This document shows, in pieces, positions 42,310 to 52,186 of a stretch of DNA of 64,000 nucleotides. The translations under genes and the position numbers were made by a program. Under the pieces are notes generated by a model, which ran no database searches, was not told where the DNA came from, and saw only the letters and a list, made by a program, of their open reading frames with translations. Position 1 is the stretch's first letter, and every line of letters starts with the position of its first letter. Source of the DNA: Exilibacterium tricleocarpae (GTDB lineage: Bacteria > Pseudomonadota > Gammaproteobacteria > Pseudomonadales > Cellvibrionaceae). The stretch covers positions 267,715 through 331,714 of the forward strand of contig NZ_ML660094.1 of assembly GCF_007004655.1 (NCBI RefSeq). Reading direction: 5' to 3'.

Positions 42310-42852
42310 TCAATCGTCAACAGTAATCAGAGGCGTGGTCAAGTCGAATTGTAGATGAATTTGCTCACACCAACGATCCAGGCGCTGGCGGGTGAGTTCC
42401 TCCTGCTGGTCCTCATCGAGCGCCAGGCCGACAAACTTGCCGGCGGCGGGAATTTCGGCTTTGGAGGCGTCAAAGTCATAGCCTTCAGTGGGCCAGTGAC
42501 CGATTATCCGGGCACCGGCGGCCACAATCACGTCGTGGAGCATACCCATGGCATCGAGGAAATAATCGCCGTAGCCGAACTGGTCACCGAGACCAAACAA
42601 CGCCACTGTTTTGCCGCTGAAATCAACCTCGCTGATATCGCCCCAGAACTCCTCCCAGTCGGACTGAATCTGGCCGAAATCCCAGGTCGGGATACCCAGG
42701 ATGATGAGGTCGTAGTCGGCAAACTCGAGCTGGGTGACGTCGGCAATGTCCAACACATCTACCACATCCTCGCCCAGGCGGCGCTGAATGCGGTAAGCGA
42801 CCCCCTCTGTGTTACCCTCGTCACTGCCAAAAAACAGGCCAATCCTGCTCAC
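42310..42852 (-). CDS. Flavodoxin (FldB-like)
   Basis: A 180-residue long-chain flavodoxin, a soluble one-electron carrier with FMN. The phosphate loop is GSDEGNTEGVAYRI. FMN-stacking segments are PTWDFGQIQSDWEEFW and FGLGDQFGYGDYFLDAMG (the long-chain insertion region follows). The pattern PTWDFGQIQ resembles FldB-type proteins. It is the first of a pair with dgkA. Confidence 0.88.
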   Translation of the reverse strand: MSRIGLFFGSDEGNTEGVAYRIQRRLGEDVVDVLDIADVTQLEFADYDLIILGIPTWDFGQIQSDWEEFWGDISEVDFSGKTVALFGLGDQFGYGDYFLDAMGMLHDVIVAAGARIIGHWPTEGYDFDASKAEIPAAGKFVGLALDEDQQEELTRQRLDRWCEQIHLQFDLTTPLITVDD

Positions 42853-43373
42853 ATCGGTCTACCCGCTATCCAAGGAGCCGGAATTGTCCCAATAATGCCA
42901 ACCTTAGGCAAGCGAGGAGCAAGGCAAGTGAAAAAAACCCCGGCTATAGGGGATTGTGGAGAGGACGTGTAGAGCGCTAAAGTAGTCCACCTGGTTAGCA
43001 AGCGCCGGTGGATGTCAAACCTTCAGCAAGTCAGCCGGGGTATCAAGCAAGCATTTGGCGGTTTGGGCCCCGCAACGGCACCCCAACCAGGTTCCCATCA
43101 TAGAGGGGGGTCGGGTTAAGTCGGGCAAACCACGGTAAAATTGTGTTAAGAAGGGTAAATCCCCGGCGGCCGGGTCATGACAGTCGGGTCGCCATGTAGC
43201 ACACTAACAATAACGACGGGCTGTGAACCCGGTGCGACGGCAGGACTGTAGTGCACGGGAGTGATAAAAGGCGTGATAAAAAGGCGTATTAACGAGTGCG
43301 GTGAAGGGTGCGCTGAAAGTCACTCGAACGCATCGGCGTCTCCAGCACCGGCCCGAATCAACGACGGATACCT
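42853..43373. other. Divergent region flavodoxin / CpxR-like, 521 bp
   Basis: It holds four half-sites at 43125-43159 (annotated separately) and AT-containing repeats GGCGTGATAAAA near 43270-43290 that may include the promoter. No gene was seen. Confidence 0.5.
43125..43159 (+). promoter_or_regulatory. CpxR-type operator: four half-sites at 10-bp period
   Basis: GTTAA (43125), GTAAA (43135), GTTAA (43145) and GTAAA (43155) follow one another at exactly 10 bp. The CpxR box is GTAAA-N5-GTAAA, so this is an extended array with one helical-turn spacing, about 215 bp before the regulator's start. Autoregulation is likely. Confidence 0.6.
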
Positions 43374-44066
43374 ATGACAGATTTACTGCTGGTCGATGAC
43401 GACCTCGAGCTATGTGACTTAATGCAGGAATACCTCACCGCTGAAGGCTTTGCGGTAGACATGGCGCACGACGGTCAGCAAGCCCTGGAGAAGACCGCGC
43501 ACAACAGCTACGAGGTGATTGTGCTCGATGTGATGCTGCCGATCCACAACGGCTTCGATGTGCTCAGAAAGTTACGCGATTACTGCCAGACACCGGTGCT
43601 GATGCTGACCGCCAAGGGCGAAACCGTGGATCGCATTGTCGGCCTGGAAATGGGCGCCGACGACTACCTGCCCAAACCCTGTAATCCGCGGGAGTTGGTC
43701 GCCCGCCTGCGCGCCATTTTGCGCCGCACCGATGCCGCGGCAACCCAACAGGAACCGGAGGATGCCCTGCAGGTAGACCAACTGGAACTGCATCTTGGCA
43801 GTCGCAGTACCCGCATCGCCGGCAGGGATGTCAATCTCACCGGCGCGGAATTTACGGTACTGGAGCTGCTGGTGCGCTCGGCCGGCAAGGTCATCAGCAA
43901 AGAGGCCCTGACCGAGCAGGCGCTCGGGCGCAAACTCACACCCTATGATCGCAGTATCGATGTACACGTCAGCAATATTCGCAAAAAACTCAGCCTGTGT
44001 GGTGCCAGTAAAGACCTGATCATCAATATCCGCGGCGCCGGCTACATGTTGACCCAAAACCAGTAG
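43374..44066 (+). CDS. cpxR: OmpR-family response regulator (CpxR-like)
   Basis: A 230-residue regulator: receiver (1-120) with acidic DDDLE, phospho-accepting Asp in VIVLDVMLPIHNGFDVLRKL and Lys in YLPKPCNPRELVARLRAI, then a winged-helix domain (RDVNLTGAEFTVLELLVRSA; TPYDRSIDVHVSNIRKKL; IRGAGYML). The PKPCNPRELVARLRA segment is characteristic of CpxR. It pairs with the kinase 23 bp downstream. CpxR responds to envelope stress; the upstream array supports this. Confidence 0.87.
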   Translation: MTDLLLVDDDLELCDLMQEYLTAEGFAVDMAHDGQQALEKTAHNSYEVIVLDVMLPIHNGFDVLRKLRDYCQTPVLMLTAKGETVDRIVGLEMGADDYLPKPCNPRELVARLRAILRRTDAAATQQEPEDALQVDQLELHLGSRSTRIAGRDVNLTGAEFTVLELLVRSAGKVISKEALTEQALGRKLTPYDRSIDVHVSNIRKKLSLCGASKDLIINIRGAGYMLTQNQ

Positions 44067-44089
44067 TCCACCCCTTGAATGTCGTTTTT

Positions 44090-45478
44090 ATGACCCGTTT
44101 ATATCTGAAAATATTTTTTAGCTTCTGGCTGATCACGATCATGATGATCGTTGGCACCAGCCTGGTGGTGCACTGGTTCGACCTCGGCACCAACAAGCAT
44201 CTCAACAAAAAATACCAGGCGGAACGCAAGCTGGAGCCGGCCAAACGGTTGATGCGTGATGTGGTGAGAGAAGCCATTAACCACACCAAAAAAGATGTTA
44301 CTTACGGGCTCGCAGCGGCACCCGAATGGGCCACCAGTCATCTCTTCATTATTGATGACAACAGCAGGGACCTGCTCGACCGCCCCTTAAGCGCTGACAT
44401 CCTGGCGTTTTTACCGAGCCTTACCCCCAATGCCCCTTATGCCGAAAGACCGATTGCCGAGCAGGTTTTCTTCGGCCGCCATATCACGTTGGAAGACGGC
44501 AATGTCGTGCGGGTAGTCACCAGCACCACCCCGGACGGACACAATGTTTTCTGGCAACTGTTTTTCAACAATGTCTGGCCGACACTGCTGGTATCCATTC
44601 TGATCAGCGGCACCGCCTGTTTCTTTTTGGCCAAGCGCATGTCCCGCGGGCTTACCACCCTGAGAACGGCGACCCAAAAAATCGCCGGCGGCGACCTGAG
44701 CGTGCGGGTCACTCCGCAGTTTCAGGGCCGTCGCGATGAGATCGGCATGCTCGGGCAGGAATTCGACAATATGACCGAGCGCCTGGAGAAGGCCATGCTC
44801 GAGCAGAAACGCATGATCAAAGACGTCTCCCACGAGCTGCGCTCGCCGCTGGCGCGCCTGCAGGTAGCGCTGGCGCTGGCGCAAAAGCGCAGCAACGGCG
44901 ACGTCGACCAGGAGTTGAACCGCATCAAGCAGGCAGCCGAGTACCTCAACGATGTGATTTCGGACATTCTCTCGCTGCCCCTCAATGAAAACGAATCCTG
45001 GGAACTCAACGACACGCTCGATTTGGTCTCACTGCTGGAAACCCTGACCGAGAGCTACCGAGAGGAGGCGCAGAGCAAAGAGGTGGCGCTGTCGTTGATC
45101 ACCGATGAACACGACGCCCTGGTGCCGACCCACGGCAATACACTGATCGGCGTGTTCGAAAATATCGTGCGCAATGCCATTCACTACACCTCTCCCCGCA
45201 CGCCGATCGCGGTAAAGGTGGACCAGCTTGAGAACAGCCACTTTCGGGTGCGTATTTCCGATCGGGGCCCAGGGGTGCCGGAGGAGTGCCTGGCGGATAT
45301 CTTCCAACCGTTTTTCCGCACCGATGAGGCACGCGACAGAAGCAGCGGCGGCTACGGCCTGGGCCTGGCCATCGCCAAGCGCACTGTAGCTTTACACGGC
45401 GGCACCATGGAGGCCATCAACAATCCCGAGGGCGGCCTGACCATATCGGTGATGCTGCCCAAGTGTGATCTCGAATGA
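44090..45478 (+). CDS. cpxA: Sensor histidine kinase (CpxA-like)
   Basis: A 462-residue inner-membrane kinase. Span 1 is at about 7-27; a periplasmic loop of about 130 residues follows; span 2 is near 160-182; then HAMP (RGLTTLRTATQKIAGGDLSV), the H box (KDVSHELRSPLARLQVALAL) and the ATPase domain with N box FENIVRNAIHYTSP, G1 DRGPGVPEE and G2 GGYGLGLAIAKR. The order and H box match CpxA. The ATG at 44090 is preferred over the TTG at 44075 because it places the first span at the N-terminus. Confidence 0.87.
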   Translation: MTRLYLKIFFSFWLITIMMIVGTSLVVHWFDLGTNKHLNKKYQAERKLEPAKRLMRDVVREAINHTKKDVTYGLAAAPEWATSHLFIIDDNSRDLLDRPLSADILAFLPSLTPNAPYAERPIAEQVFFGRHITLEDGNVVRVVTSTTPDGHNVFWQLFFNNVWPTLLVSILISGTACFFLAKRMSRGLTTLRTATQKIAGGDLSVRVTPQFQGRRDEIGMLGQEFDNMTERLEKAMLEQKRMIKDVSHELRSPLARLQVALALAQKRSNGDVDQELNRIKQAAEYLNDVISDILSLPLNENESWELNDTLDLVSLLETLTESYREEAQSKEVALSLITDEHDALVPTHGNTLIGVFENIVRNAIHYTSPRTPIAVKVDQLENSHFRVRISDRGPGVPEECLADIFQPFFRTDEARDRSSGGYGLGLAIAKRTVALHGGTMEAINNPEGGLTISVMLPKCDLE

Positions 45479-45827
45479 CAGGAACGCCCGCCATCACCCA
45501 CAGCCGTTATACGTTGTAAATCTTACCCGTCTGCCCCCGCCAATTTTTTGGCGAGCGGCAATTGTGTTCCCCTGCCTTGCCGCCGGGGCCCACGACTTTT
45601 TGTCGTCCGCACCTGCCACAACTCTTAAAAAAACCCATAGCTCATTGATTTTTATAGACTTTTATAGCAACCCCAAAAACCTGGCACAAATTTCGCTCAA
45701 CTATCCGCAGACGTTTCGCCAAAAACCACTTCGGTACCCTGCCCAGTGCTCCACCCGGTACTCGGCGCACCGAAGCGGGCGTTGAAAAACCTGCCGCCGA
45801 GGCGGCAACTGCATTCAGGACACGGCT
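45479..45827. other. Intergenic region, 349 bp
   Basis: Between cpxA and a diguanylate cyclase gene. A hairpin CGCCAA-TTTT-TTGGCG near 45538-45554 may be the end of the cpxRA transcript. No gene was seen. Confidence 0.4.
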
Positions 45828-46736
45828 ATGGTTACACCGGTACAGACAAGCCCAACGGCCCTTATCCGCGAGGACAATATCGTGCGGGCACGCATGCCCT
45901 CGCCACGACGGGATAGAGACGAGGCGCGGGCCCACCTGACCTCGGTGCTGCAGACGACACTGGACCTCACCCAGTTAGTGAACCTGTTTTTCGAATCCCT
46001 GCAGGACGTGGTGAGCGTCAGCGGGCTCACTTACACCCACGCTGCCCATGCGGTGCAGATTCAAACCGGCAAAGCCTGTGTTCACAGCAGCGCCTATCGA
46101 CTTATCACCCCGGACGACAATCTGGGCGAAATCGTGTTCACCCGCGGTCGGCGCTTCAAGGAACAGGAATTGACAGTGCTGGAGTTTTTGATCGGCACCC
46201 TGCTCTACCCGCTGCGCAATGCGCTCAAGTATCGCGAGGCCATTAACACCGCGTTGCAGGACCCCTTGACCGGCGCCGGCAACCGCGCGGCGATGCAGAA
46301 CACACTGGATCGCGAACTGCGACTGGCGCGGCGCTACCGGCAGGCGCTGTCGCTGCTGGTCATCGATATCGATCACTTTAAAAGTATCAACGACCGCCTC
46401 GGTCACAGCGGCGGCGACCAGGTGTTGCGCGAAGTGGCACAGCAGATCGGCCGCGCCTCCCGAGAAACCGATCTCACTTTTCGCTACGGTGGCGAGGAGT
46501 TTGTGGTGGTGTTGAGCAACACCGGTGAAAGCGGCGCTGCCACTATCGCCGAGCGCGTCAGGCAGGGCATAGACACACTCGCCATCCGTTTAAAGGGTGA
46601 TGCCGTTCACACCACCGTCAGCGTCGGTTGCAGCACGCTGACAGCGGAAGACGATATTGCCAGCCTGTTTGAGCGCGCCGACAAAGCCCTCTACAAAGCC
46701 AAGCAAAAGGGCCGCAACCGGGTGGTCGCCGGCTGA
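45828..46736 (+). CDS. Diguanylate cyclase with N-terminal GAF-like domain
   Basis: A 302-residue soluble protein. Residues about 30-135 form a degenerate GAF-like or sensor region (LTQLVNLFFESLQDVVSVSG). Residues about 140-300 are a complete GGDEF domain (DPLTGAGNRAAMQNTLDREL, VIDIDHFKSINDRLGHSGGD, RYGGEEFVVVL with GGEEF near 221-225), so c-di-GMP synthesis is expected. The start is the ATG at 45828. It ends 14 bp before the convergent fadD gene. Confidence 0.87.
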   Translation: MVTPVQTSPTALIREDNIVRARMPSPRRDRDEARAHLTSVLQTTLDLTQLVNLFFESLQDVVSVSGLTYTHAAHAVQIQTGKACVHSSAYRLITPDDNLGEIVFTRGRRFKEQELTVLEFLIGTLLYPLRNALKYREAINTALQDPLTGAGNRAAMQNTLDRELRLARRYRQALSLLVIDIDHFKSINDRLGHSGGDQVLREVAQQIGRASRETDLTFRYGGEEFVVVLSNTGESGAATIAERVRQGIDTLAIRLKGDAVHTTVSVGCSTLTAEDDIASLFERADKALYKAKQKGRNRVVAG

Positions 46737-46750
46737 GCCGGCAACTACCC

Positions 46751-48463
46751 TCAAGCCTCGGCCAGTACCTCATCGCGCAGGTCTTTGCGCAAAATTTTAC
46801 CCACCGGGGACATCGGCAGGTCGCTGCGAAATACCACCTGCTTCGGCACTTTATAGCCGGTCAGATGCTCGCGGCAATGACCGATGATCTCTTCGGCCGT
46901 CACCGCCTCGCCGTTGCTGACGACGAACAGCCTGACCGCCTCACCGGTGTCGGCATCGGGCACGCCGATCGCGGCACAGGACTCCACCGCCGGGTGCATG
47001 GATACCACGTCTTCTATTTCGTTGGGGAAAACGTTAAAACCCGACACCAACACCATATCCTTGATGCGATCGACAATGCGCACATAGCCGTCGGCGTCGA
47101 TCACCGCCACATCCCCGGTGCGAAACCAGCCGTCTTCAGTAAACACTTCCCGCGTCGCCTCGGGTCGCTGCCAGTACCCCTTCATCACCTGGGGCCCTTT
47201 GACACACAACTCGCCCCGCTCCCCGATCGGCAACTCCTTGCCGTCGGCATCGATCACTTTCAATGCGGTATCCACCACCGGTACACCGACAGTGCCGTGG
47301 CGTACCTGGTCAGCGGCGAAATTGCCACACACCACCGGTGAACATTCCGTCAGGCCGTAGCCCTCGCCGATATCCACACCGGTGATCTCCTTCCAGCGCT
47401 GGGCGGTATCGGCCACCAGGGCGGTGCCGCCGGAGCCGGTACTTTTCAGGTGGCTGAAGTCGCAGCGGGCAAACTCCGGGTGATTCATCAGCGCAACAAA
47501 CAAGGTATTGATACCCACAAAGCTGGTGACCGGCCAGGGTTTTATCGCGTCGATAAAGCGGCCGACATCGCGGGGGTTGGCGATCAGAATATTGTGGGCG
47601 CCGGTGCTCATGGCCACCATCATATGAGCGATAAAAGAATAGATGTGGTAGAGCGGCAGCGGTGCCACCAGGTGTTCGTTACCGGGTTCGTGAATCTTGC
47701 GCCCCTCGGCATCGAGTTGTTCCAGATTCGCTTTTACCTGCAGCATGTTGGCGACCAGGTTGGCGTGCGTCAGCATCGCGCCCTTGGCGACACCGGTGGT
47801 ACCGCCGGTGTATTGCAAAACCGCCACATCTTCACTGCGCACGGTTGGCGTCTGCGGTGTGCCGCCATCGCCCCGCTTCAGCGCCTCGTTGAACGTCACC
47901 GCCGCCGGTAACTTAAATGCCGGTACCATTTTCTTCAGGTACCGCACCGCGCCGTTGACCAGCCAGCGCTTGGGCGCCGGCAGCAGGTCGGCGATACCCG
48001 TCACGATCAGGTGATCGATATCGGTTTCAGGCAGTATCTCCTCCACCTTGTCGCCGAACATGTCCATAAACACCAGCGCCCGCACGCCGGCGTCCTTGAA
48101 CTGGTGCAGCATCTCCCGGGCGGTGTACAGCGGATTGGTATTGACCACCACCAGCCCCGCACGCAGGGCGCCGAACAGGGTCACGGGGTATTGCAGCAGA
48201 TTGGCCATCTGAATCGCGATGCGATCGCCGGGACGCAGATCGGTATGGGTTTGCAGGTAATGGGCAAAAGCGGCGCTGTAGCGGTCGATATCGGCATAGG
48301 TCAGAGTGTGCCCGATACCGGTATAGGCAGGACGTTGGCCGTGTTCCTGCACCGCTTCGCGAAACACATCGAGTATGGTCAGCTCGCCGTAGTTTTCAAA
48401 AAGCGCCGCCAGGCTGTCGGGAACACCCGCTGCCCGCTTGCCATTCCAAAAAGTCGCATCCAT
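46751..48463 (-). CDS. fadD: Long-chain fatty acid CoA ligase FadD
   Basis: A 570-residue AMP-forming ligase that activates long-chain fatty acids for beta-oxidation. The AMP-binding signature is LQYTGGTTGVAKGAMLTHAN, the second motif GYGLTECSPVVCGN, the hinge and FACS motif DGWFRTGDVAVIDADGYVRI and VDRIKDMVLVSGFNVFP, and the C-terminal lysine lies in SPVGKILRKDLR. The length and N-terminal segment fit FadD of gammaproteobacteria. Single gene. Confidence 0.93.
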   Translation of the reverse strand: MDATFWNGKRAAGVPDSLAALFENYGELTILDVFREAVQEHGQRPAYTGIGHTLTYADIDRYSAAFAHYLQTHTDLRPGDRIAIQMANLLQYPVTLFGALRAGLVVVNTNPLYTAREMLHQFKDAGVRALVFMDMFGDKVEEILPETDIDHLIVTGIADLLPAPKRWLVNGAVRYLKKMVPAFKLPAAVTFNEALKRGDGGTPQTPTVRSEDVAVLQYTGGTTGVAKGAMLTHANLVANMLQVKANLEQLDAEGRKIHEPGNEHLVAPLPLYHIYSFIAHMMVAMSTGAHNILIANPRDVGRFIDAIKPWPVTSFVGINTLFVALMNHPEFARCDFSHLKSTGSGGTALVADTAQRWKEITGVDIGEGYGLTECSPVVCGNFAADQVRHGTVGVPVVDTALKVIDADGKELPIGERGELCVKGPQVMKGYWQRPEATREVFTEDGWFRTGDVAVIDADGYVRIVDRIKDMVLVSGFNVFPNEIEDVVSMHPAVESCAAIGVPDADTGEAVRLFVVSNGEAVTAEEIIGHCREHLTGYKVPKQVVFRSDLPMSPVGKILRKDLRDEVLAEA

Positions 48464-48730
48464 TAATTTCCCCCCGAACAGATTAATAGTGCGCCACGTT
48501 ATACCACAGATTTGCCTTTGCAGTAGTCATTGACCAAGTGGTCACCAATACTGACAATCGCCTCGCCCACACTTCACAACGGCGCCGACCCCGGCAGCGG
48601 GCGCCGCGGTTGTGCGACACACAATCCAGGTAGTTTGCGAAGAATGGCTGGCGAGGAGCGGTTGGCGAAGAAAAGGCTGCGGTGCTGAAACTTGGCGCGG
48701 CGCTCTTGTCACGGAGCGCGGCCCACCGCC

Positions 48731-49594
48731 TCAACCGCGGGGACGCGGCTTGCCCCGCCCGGCGCGCAGGCGGCGCCGGTGGCGGTCACGATTGTGTTGT
48801 TCCGCCCGGCTCAACACCGGTTGCCGGCCCGGTCCGGTAACACCGGCAGTCTGGCAGAGTTCGTCGACCTCCTGCGCGTCCAGTTCGATCCACTGCCCGA
48901 CCCGCACATGGGAGGGGACAAAAATATTGCCGTAACGCACCCGCTTGAGGCGGTTGACCTTGACGCCCTGGGATTCCCACAGGCGCCGCACCTCGCGATT
49001 GCGCCCCTCCATGACCACGCAGTAAAACCAGCGGTTGCGCCCCTCGCCGGCACCGTCGACGATATCGGTGAAACGCGCCATGCCGTCTTCCAGCAACACC
49101 CCTTCGCGCAGGCGTTGTTTCATATCGTCGTCGACATCGCCCTGGACCCGCACCAAATATTCGCGGTCAATCACCGACGACGGGTGCATGAGTTTGTTGG
49201 CCAGTTCGCCGTCGTTGGTAAACAGCAGCAGGCCGCTGGTGTTGAAGTCGAGCCGGCCCACTGAAATCCAGCGGCCCGTTTTCAGGCGCGGCAGTCGGTC
49301 GTAAACCGTGGGCCGCCCTTCAGGGTCCGCGCGGGAGCAGATTTCACCTTCCGGTTTGTTGTACAGCAATACCCGGCTGCGCTGCTGCGGCGGCGCCACC
49401 GCCACCTTGCGGCCGTCAAGCTGCACTGTATCCGTAGCGGTTACCCGATCGCCTAAACGGGCAACCTTGTGATTGACCTTAACGCGCCCGTCTTCGATGG
49501 CACGCTCCATTTCACGCCGCGAACCCAGACCGGCTCGGGCCAGCACCTTCTGCAGCTTTTCGTCGGTTTTGTCGGTGTCGGGCCGCGGCTTCAA
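48731..49594 (-). CDS. rluB: 23S rRNA pseudouridine 2605 synthase RluB
   Basis: A 287-residue RsuA-family enzyme: S4 domain ([20 protein letters not shown]), catalytic motif [12 protein letters not shown] with the nucleophile Asp, and a C-terminal basic tail ([19 protein letters not shown]) that probably binds rRNA. The start is a TTG at 49594 overlapping the scpB stop codon (TTGA), with no ATG nearby, so its translation is coupled to scpB. It makes pseudouridine 2605 in 23S rRNA. Confidence 0.93.
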   Translation of the reverse strand: MKPRPDTDKTDEKLQKVLARAGLGSRREMERAIEDGRVKVNHKVARLGDRVTATDTVQLDGRKVAVAPPQQRSRVLLYNKPEGEICSRADPEGRPTVYDRLPRLKTGRWISVGRLDFNTSGLLLFTNDGELANKLMHPSSVIDREYLVRVQGDVDDDMKQRLREGVLLEDGMARFTDIVDGAGEGRNRWFYCVVMEGRNREVRRLWESQGVKVNRLKRVRYGNIFVPSHVRVGQWIELDAQEVDELCQTAGVTGPGRQPVLSRAEQHNRDRHRRRLRAGRGKPRPRG

Positions 49595-50454
49595 GAGGCA
49601 GTTCCGGGTTTGGTGTCGATAGCGTCCGCCAGTGTCTCTGCCAATAACTCGGGAGCTTGCTCGGTATCTTTCTCGGCAGACAGAGGTTCTGATGCTGCGG
49701 ACGGGATTTTCTCAGAGGGTGTGGCAACTTCCTCCGGCGGTGCCGCCGCTTCGTCAGCAGCAGCGGCGCCTTCAAAAGGTGCGGCCATGTCCTCATCAAG
49801 CTCGATAAGCGCCTCTGTTTCCAATGCCTCACCGTCCGCGGAGGCTTCGCCATCTGCACCGGGCTCAGCGGCGCTCGCCGCGGGCTCTTCGATACCCAAC
49901 TCCAGTTCGGGGTTCAGCTTTTCCAGATCGCTGATTTCACTCAGCGTCGGCAACTCCTCCAGGCTTTTGAGATTGAAGTAGTCGAGAAACCGGCGGGTGG
50001 TGGCATAGAGGGACGGCCGGCCCGGCACATCCCGGTGCCCTACCACCTTCACCCACTCCCGCTCGGTCAGGGTCTTAATGATGTGGGAGCTGACCGCCAC
50101 ACCCCTGATCTCCTCGATATCGCCGCGGGTGATGGGCTGGCGATAGGCAATCAGTGCCAGGGTTTCCAACAGGGCGCGGGAATACTTCTGCGGTTTTTCC
50201 TCCCATAGACGATTGACCCAGGGTGCACTCTCCTCGCGCACCTGAAACCGCCAACCGCTGCCCACCTCCTTCAATTCGAAACCGCGCCCCCGGCAATCGG
50301 TTTGAATATCCTCCAACACCGCCTGTAACTCGTCCTTGGCGGGAGGCTCATCCTCCTCGAACAGACTTTGCAGCCGGGCGATATTGAGCGGCTGTCCGGC
50401 CGCCAGCAAAGCGCCTTCGACAATGCGGCGCAGTTGGTCTCTTTCCATCATCAT
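49591..50454 (-). CDS. scpB: Segregation and condensation protein ScpB
   Basis: A 287-residue ScpB, the winged-helix partner of ScpA and SMC in chromosome condensation. The conserved core covers residues 5 to about 185 ([60 protein letters not shown]). From about 190 a long Ala/Glu-rich acidic tail of roughly 95 residues follows, which most ScpB proteins lack. It overlaps scpA by 4 bp and rluB by 4 bp. Confidence 0.93.
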   Translation of the reverse strand: MMMERDQLRRIVEGALLAAGQPLNIARLQSLFEEDEPPAKDELQAVLEDIQTDCRGRGFELKEVGSGWRFQVREESAPWVNRLWEEKPQKYSRALLETLALIAYRQPITRGDIEEIRGVAVSSHIIKTLTEREWVKVVGHRDVPGRPSLYATTRRFLDYFNLKSLEELPTLSEISDLEKLNPELELGIEEPAASAAEPGADGEASADGEALETEALIELDEDMAAPFEGAAAADEAAAPPEEVATPSEKIPSAASEPLSAEKDTEQAPELLAETLADAIDTKPGTAS

Positions 50455-51377
50455 TGGGTTCTTGCTTTCACATGAATAGGTCCGAAAGAGTCGCTTTGGA
50501 CAATTTCCACCAGCGATTCCTTGATCAGCTCCATCACCGCCAGGAAGGTCACCACCACGCCCAGACGGCCTTCCTGTACCGTAAACAGGCTTACAAACGG
50601 CAGAAACTGGTTGCCCTGCAGGCGATCCAGCACCTGGGCCATGCGCTCCCGGGTGGACAGCCTCTCTTTCTCGACATGGTGACTTTCATACATATCGGCG
50701 CGGCGCAACACCTCCGACAGGGCCAGCAGGATTTCTTTCAGGTCCACTTCCGGGTCGGGGCGGGACAGATTGCGATCCGGCGCCAGGGCCGAGGCCTGGA
50801 AGACATCGCGACCGCTGCGCGGCAGCTCATCGAGGTCCTCGGCGGCTTTCTTGAAGCGTTCATACTCCTGCAGGCGGCGGATCAGCTGCGCCCGGGGGTC
50901 CTCCTCCTCCTCAATGTCTTCGGCGGAGCGCGGCAGCAACATGCGCGATTTGATTTCCGCCAGCATCGCCGCCATCACCAGGTACTCGGCGGCCAGCTCA
51001 AACTGCAGCGCGTTCATCATCTCCACATAGCGCACATACTGGTGGGTGATCTGCGCCACATTGATATCGAGAATATCGATATTCTGCCGGCGGATCAGGT
51101 ACAGCAACAAATCCAGCGGCCCTTCAAACGCCTCGAGAATGACCTCCAGGGCATCGGGGGGGATATAGAGGTCTTTGGGAAGCTCGGTAATGGCCTTGCC
51201 GTGGACAATCGCAAACGGCATTTCACCCTGCTCGGGGTGACTGCTTTCACCCGGCCCGCGGGCGGCGTCCCCTTGGGTATTTTCCGGTGCATCGGTGACA
51301 GTCTGGCCCGATTCCTGTTCGGCGGCGGCTGCGGTCGTCTCGTCGACGACAGCCAGGTCTTCAATGTCGCTTGTCAC
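50451..51377 (-). CDS. scpA: Segregation and condensation protein ScpA
   Basis: A 308-residue kleisin. The N-terminal SMC-binding helix pair is LEAFEGPLDLLLYLIRRQNI (near 86), followed by AAEYLVMAAMLAEIKSRMLL, and the C-terminal winged helix is LGVVVTFLAVMELIKESLVE. The first about 70 residues are an acidic, unstructured extension (AEQESGQTVTDAPENTQGDA). It overlaps scpB by 4 bp. With SMC it condenses and segregates the chromosome. Confidence 0.93.
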   Translation of the reverse strand: MTSDIEDLAVVDETTAAAAEQESGQTVTDAPENTQGDAARGPGESSHPEQGEMPFAIVHGKAITELPKDLYIPPDALEVILEAFEGPLDLLLYLIRRQNIDILDINVAQITHQYVRYVEMMNALQFELAAEYLVMAAMLAEIKSRMLLPRSAEDIEEEEDPRAQLIRRLQEYERFKKAAEDLDELPRSGRDVFQASALAPDRNLSRPDPEVDLKEILLALSEVLRRADMYESHHVEKERLSTRERMAQVLDRLQGNQFLPFVSLFTVQEGRLGVVVTFLAVMELIKESLVEIVQSDSFGPIHVKARTQ

Positions 51378-51559
51378 AAAAATACCTATGTTGCAGGTTC
51401 AGGTCGCAGATTCGGGCTGCAGATTCGGCTATGGGCACCTCGAGTTATTGTTCGCGGTCAATACACACGTCGGGTCGGCGCCTCGGGCGGCTCATTATAG
51501 CGGTTATTACCGAGCCATTACAGCGTCGTGAAAAAAAGATGAAACTTATTACATTTCAA

Positions 51560-52186
51560 TTAGTTATACTCAAAAGCTGAGAAGTCACCACAGCCCTGGC
51601 GCAACAGTTGCGGCACCTCTCCGGTAAGGTCCACCACTGTGGTCGGCTCCATCCCGCAAAAGCCCCCGTCGATCACCAATTCGAGCTGGTGCTCCAGGCT
51701 CTCGCGAATATCGTAGGGATCGGTCAGGGGAAATTCGTCCCCCGGCAACAGCAGGGTACTGCTCATCAGCGGCTCGCCCAGCGCCTCTATCAGCGCCAGC
51801 GCCACGGCATTGGCGGGTACGCGGATGCCGATGGTCTTGCGTTTCGGGTGCAACAGCCGCCTCGGCACCTCGGAGGTGGCCTCGAGAATAAAGGTATAGG
51901 GGCCCGGGGTGTGACTTTTCAACATGCGAAACACCTGGTTGTTGACCTTGGCGTAGGTGGCCAGCTCCGACAGGTCGCGGCACATCAGGGTAAAGTTGTG
52001 GCGCTTGTCCAGCGCCCGCAGCGCCCGGATGCGATCGAGCGCCATGCGGTCGCCGAGATGGCAACCGAGCGCATAGGCAGAGTCTGTCGGGTAAGCAATC
52101 AACCCGCCCTGTCGCAGGATATCGACCGCCTGGTTGATCAGGCGGGATTGCGGGGTTTCTGGATGAATCTGGAAAAACTGCGCCAC
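51560..52186 (-). CDS. Sua5/YciO/YrdC-family protein (YciO-like)
   Basis: A 208-residue protein of the Sua5/YciO/YrdC fold. Conserved: GGLIAYPTDSAYALGCHLGD near the N-terminus, KRHNFTLMCRDLSELATYAK, TPGPYTFILEA and a C-terminal TTVVDLTG. The FTLMCRDLSELATYAKV segment is that of the YciO branch, and neighbours (RNase AM, ScpA/B, RluB) are those of yciO. TsaC-like threonylcarbamoyl-AMP activity is possible but unproven here. Confidence 0.87.
   Translation of the reverse strand: MAQFFQIHPETPQSRLINQAVDILRQGGLIAYPTDSAYALGCHLGDRMALDRIRALRALDKRHNFTLMCRDLSELATYAKVNNQVFRMLKSHTPGPYTFILEATSEVPRRLLHPKRKTIGIRVPANAVALALIEALGEPLMSSTLLLPGDEFPLTDPYDIRESLEHQLELVIDGGFCGMEPTTVVDLTGEVPQLLRQGCGDFSAFEYN

Noticed and set aside
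41384..42358. Plus-strand open frames in and beside the gap left of dgkA.
   Set aside because: Composition is not protein-like, no ribosome-binding site is present, and the right part is antisense to dgkA.
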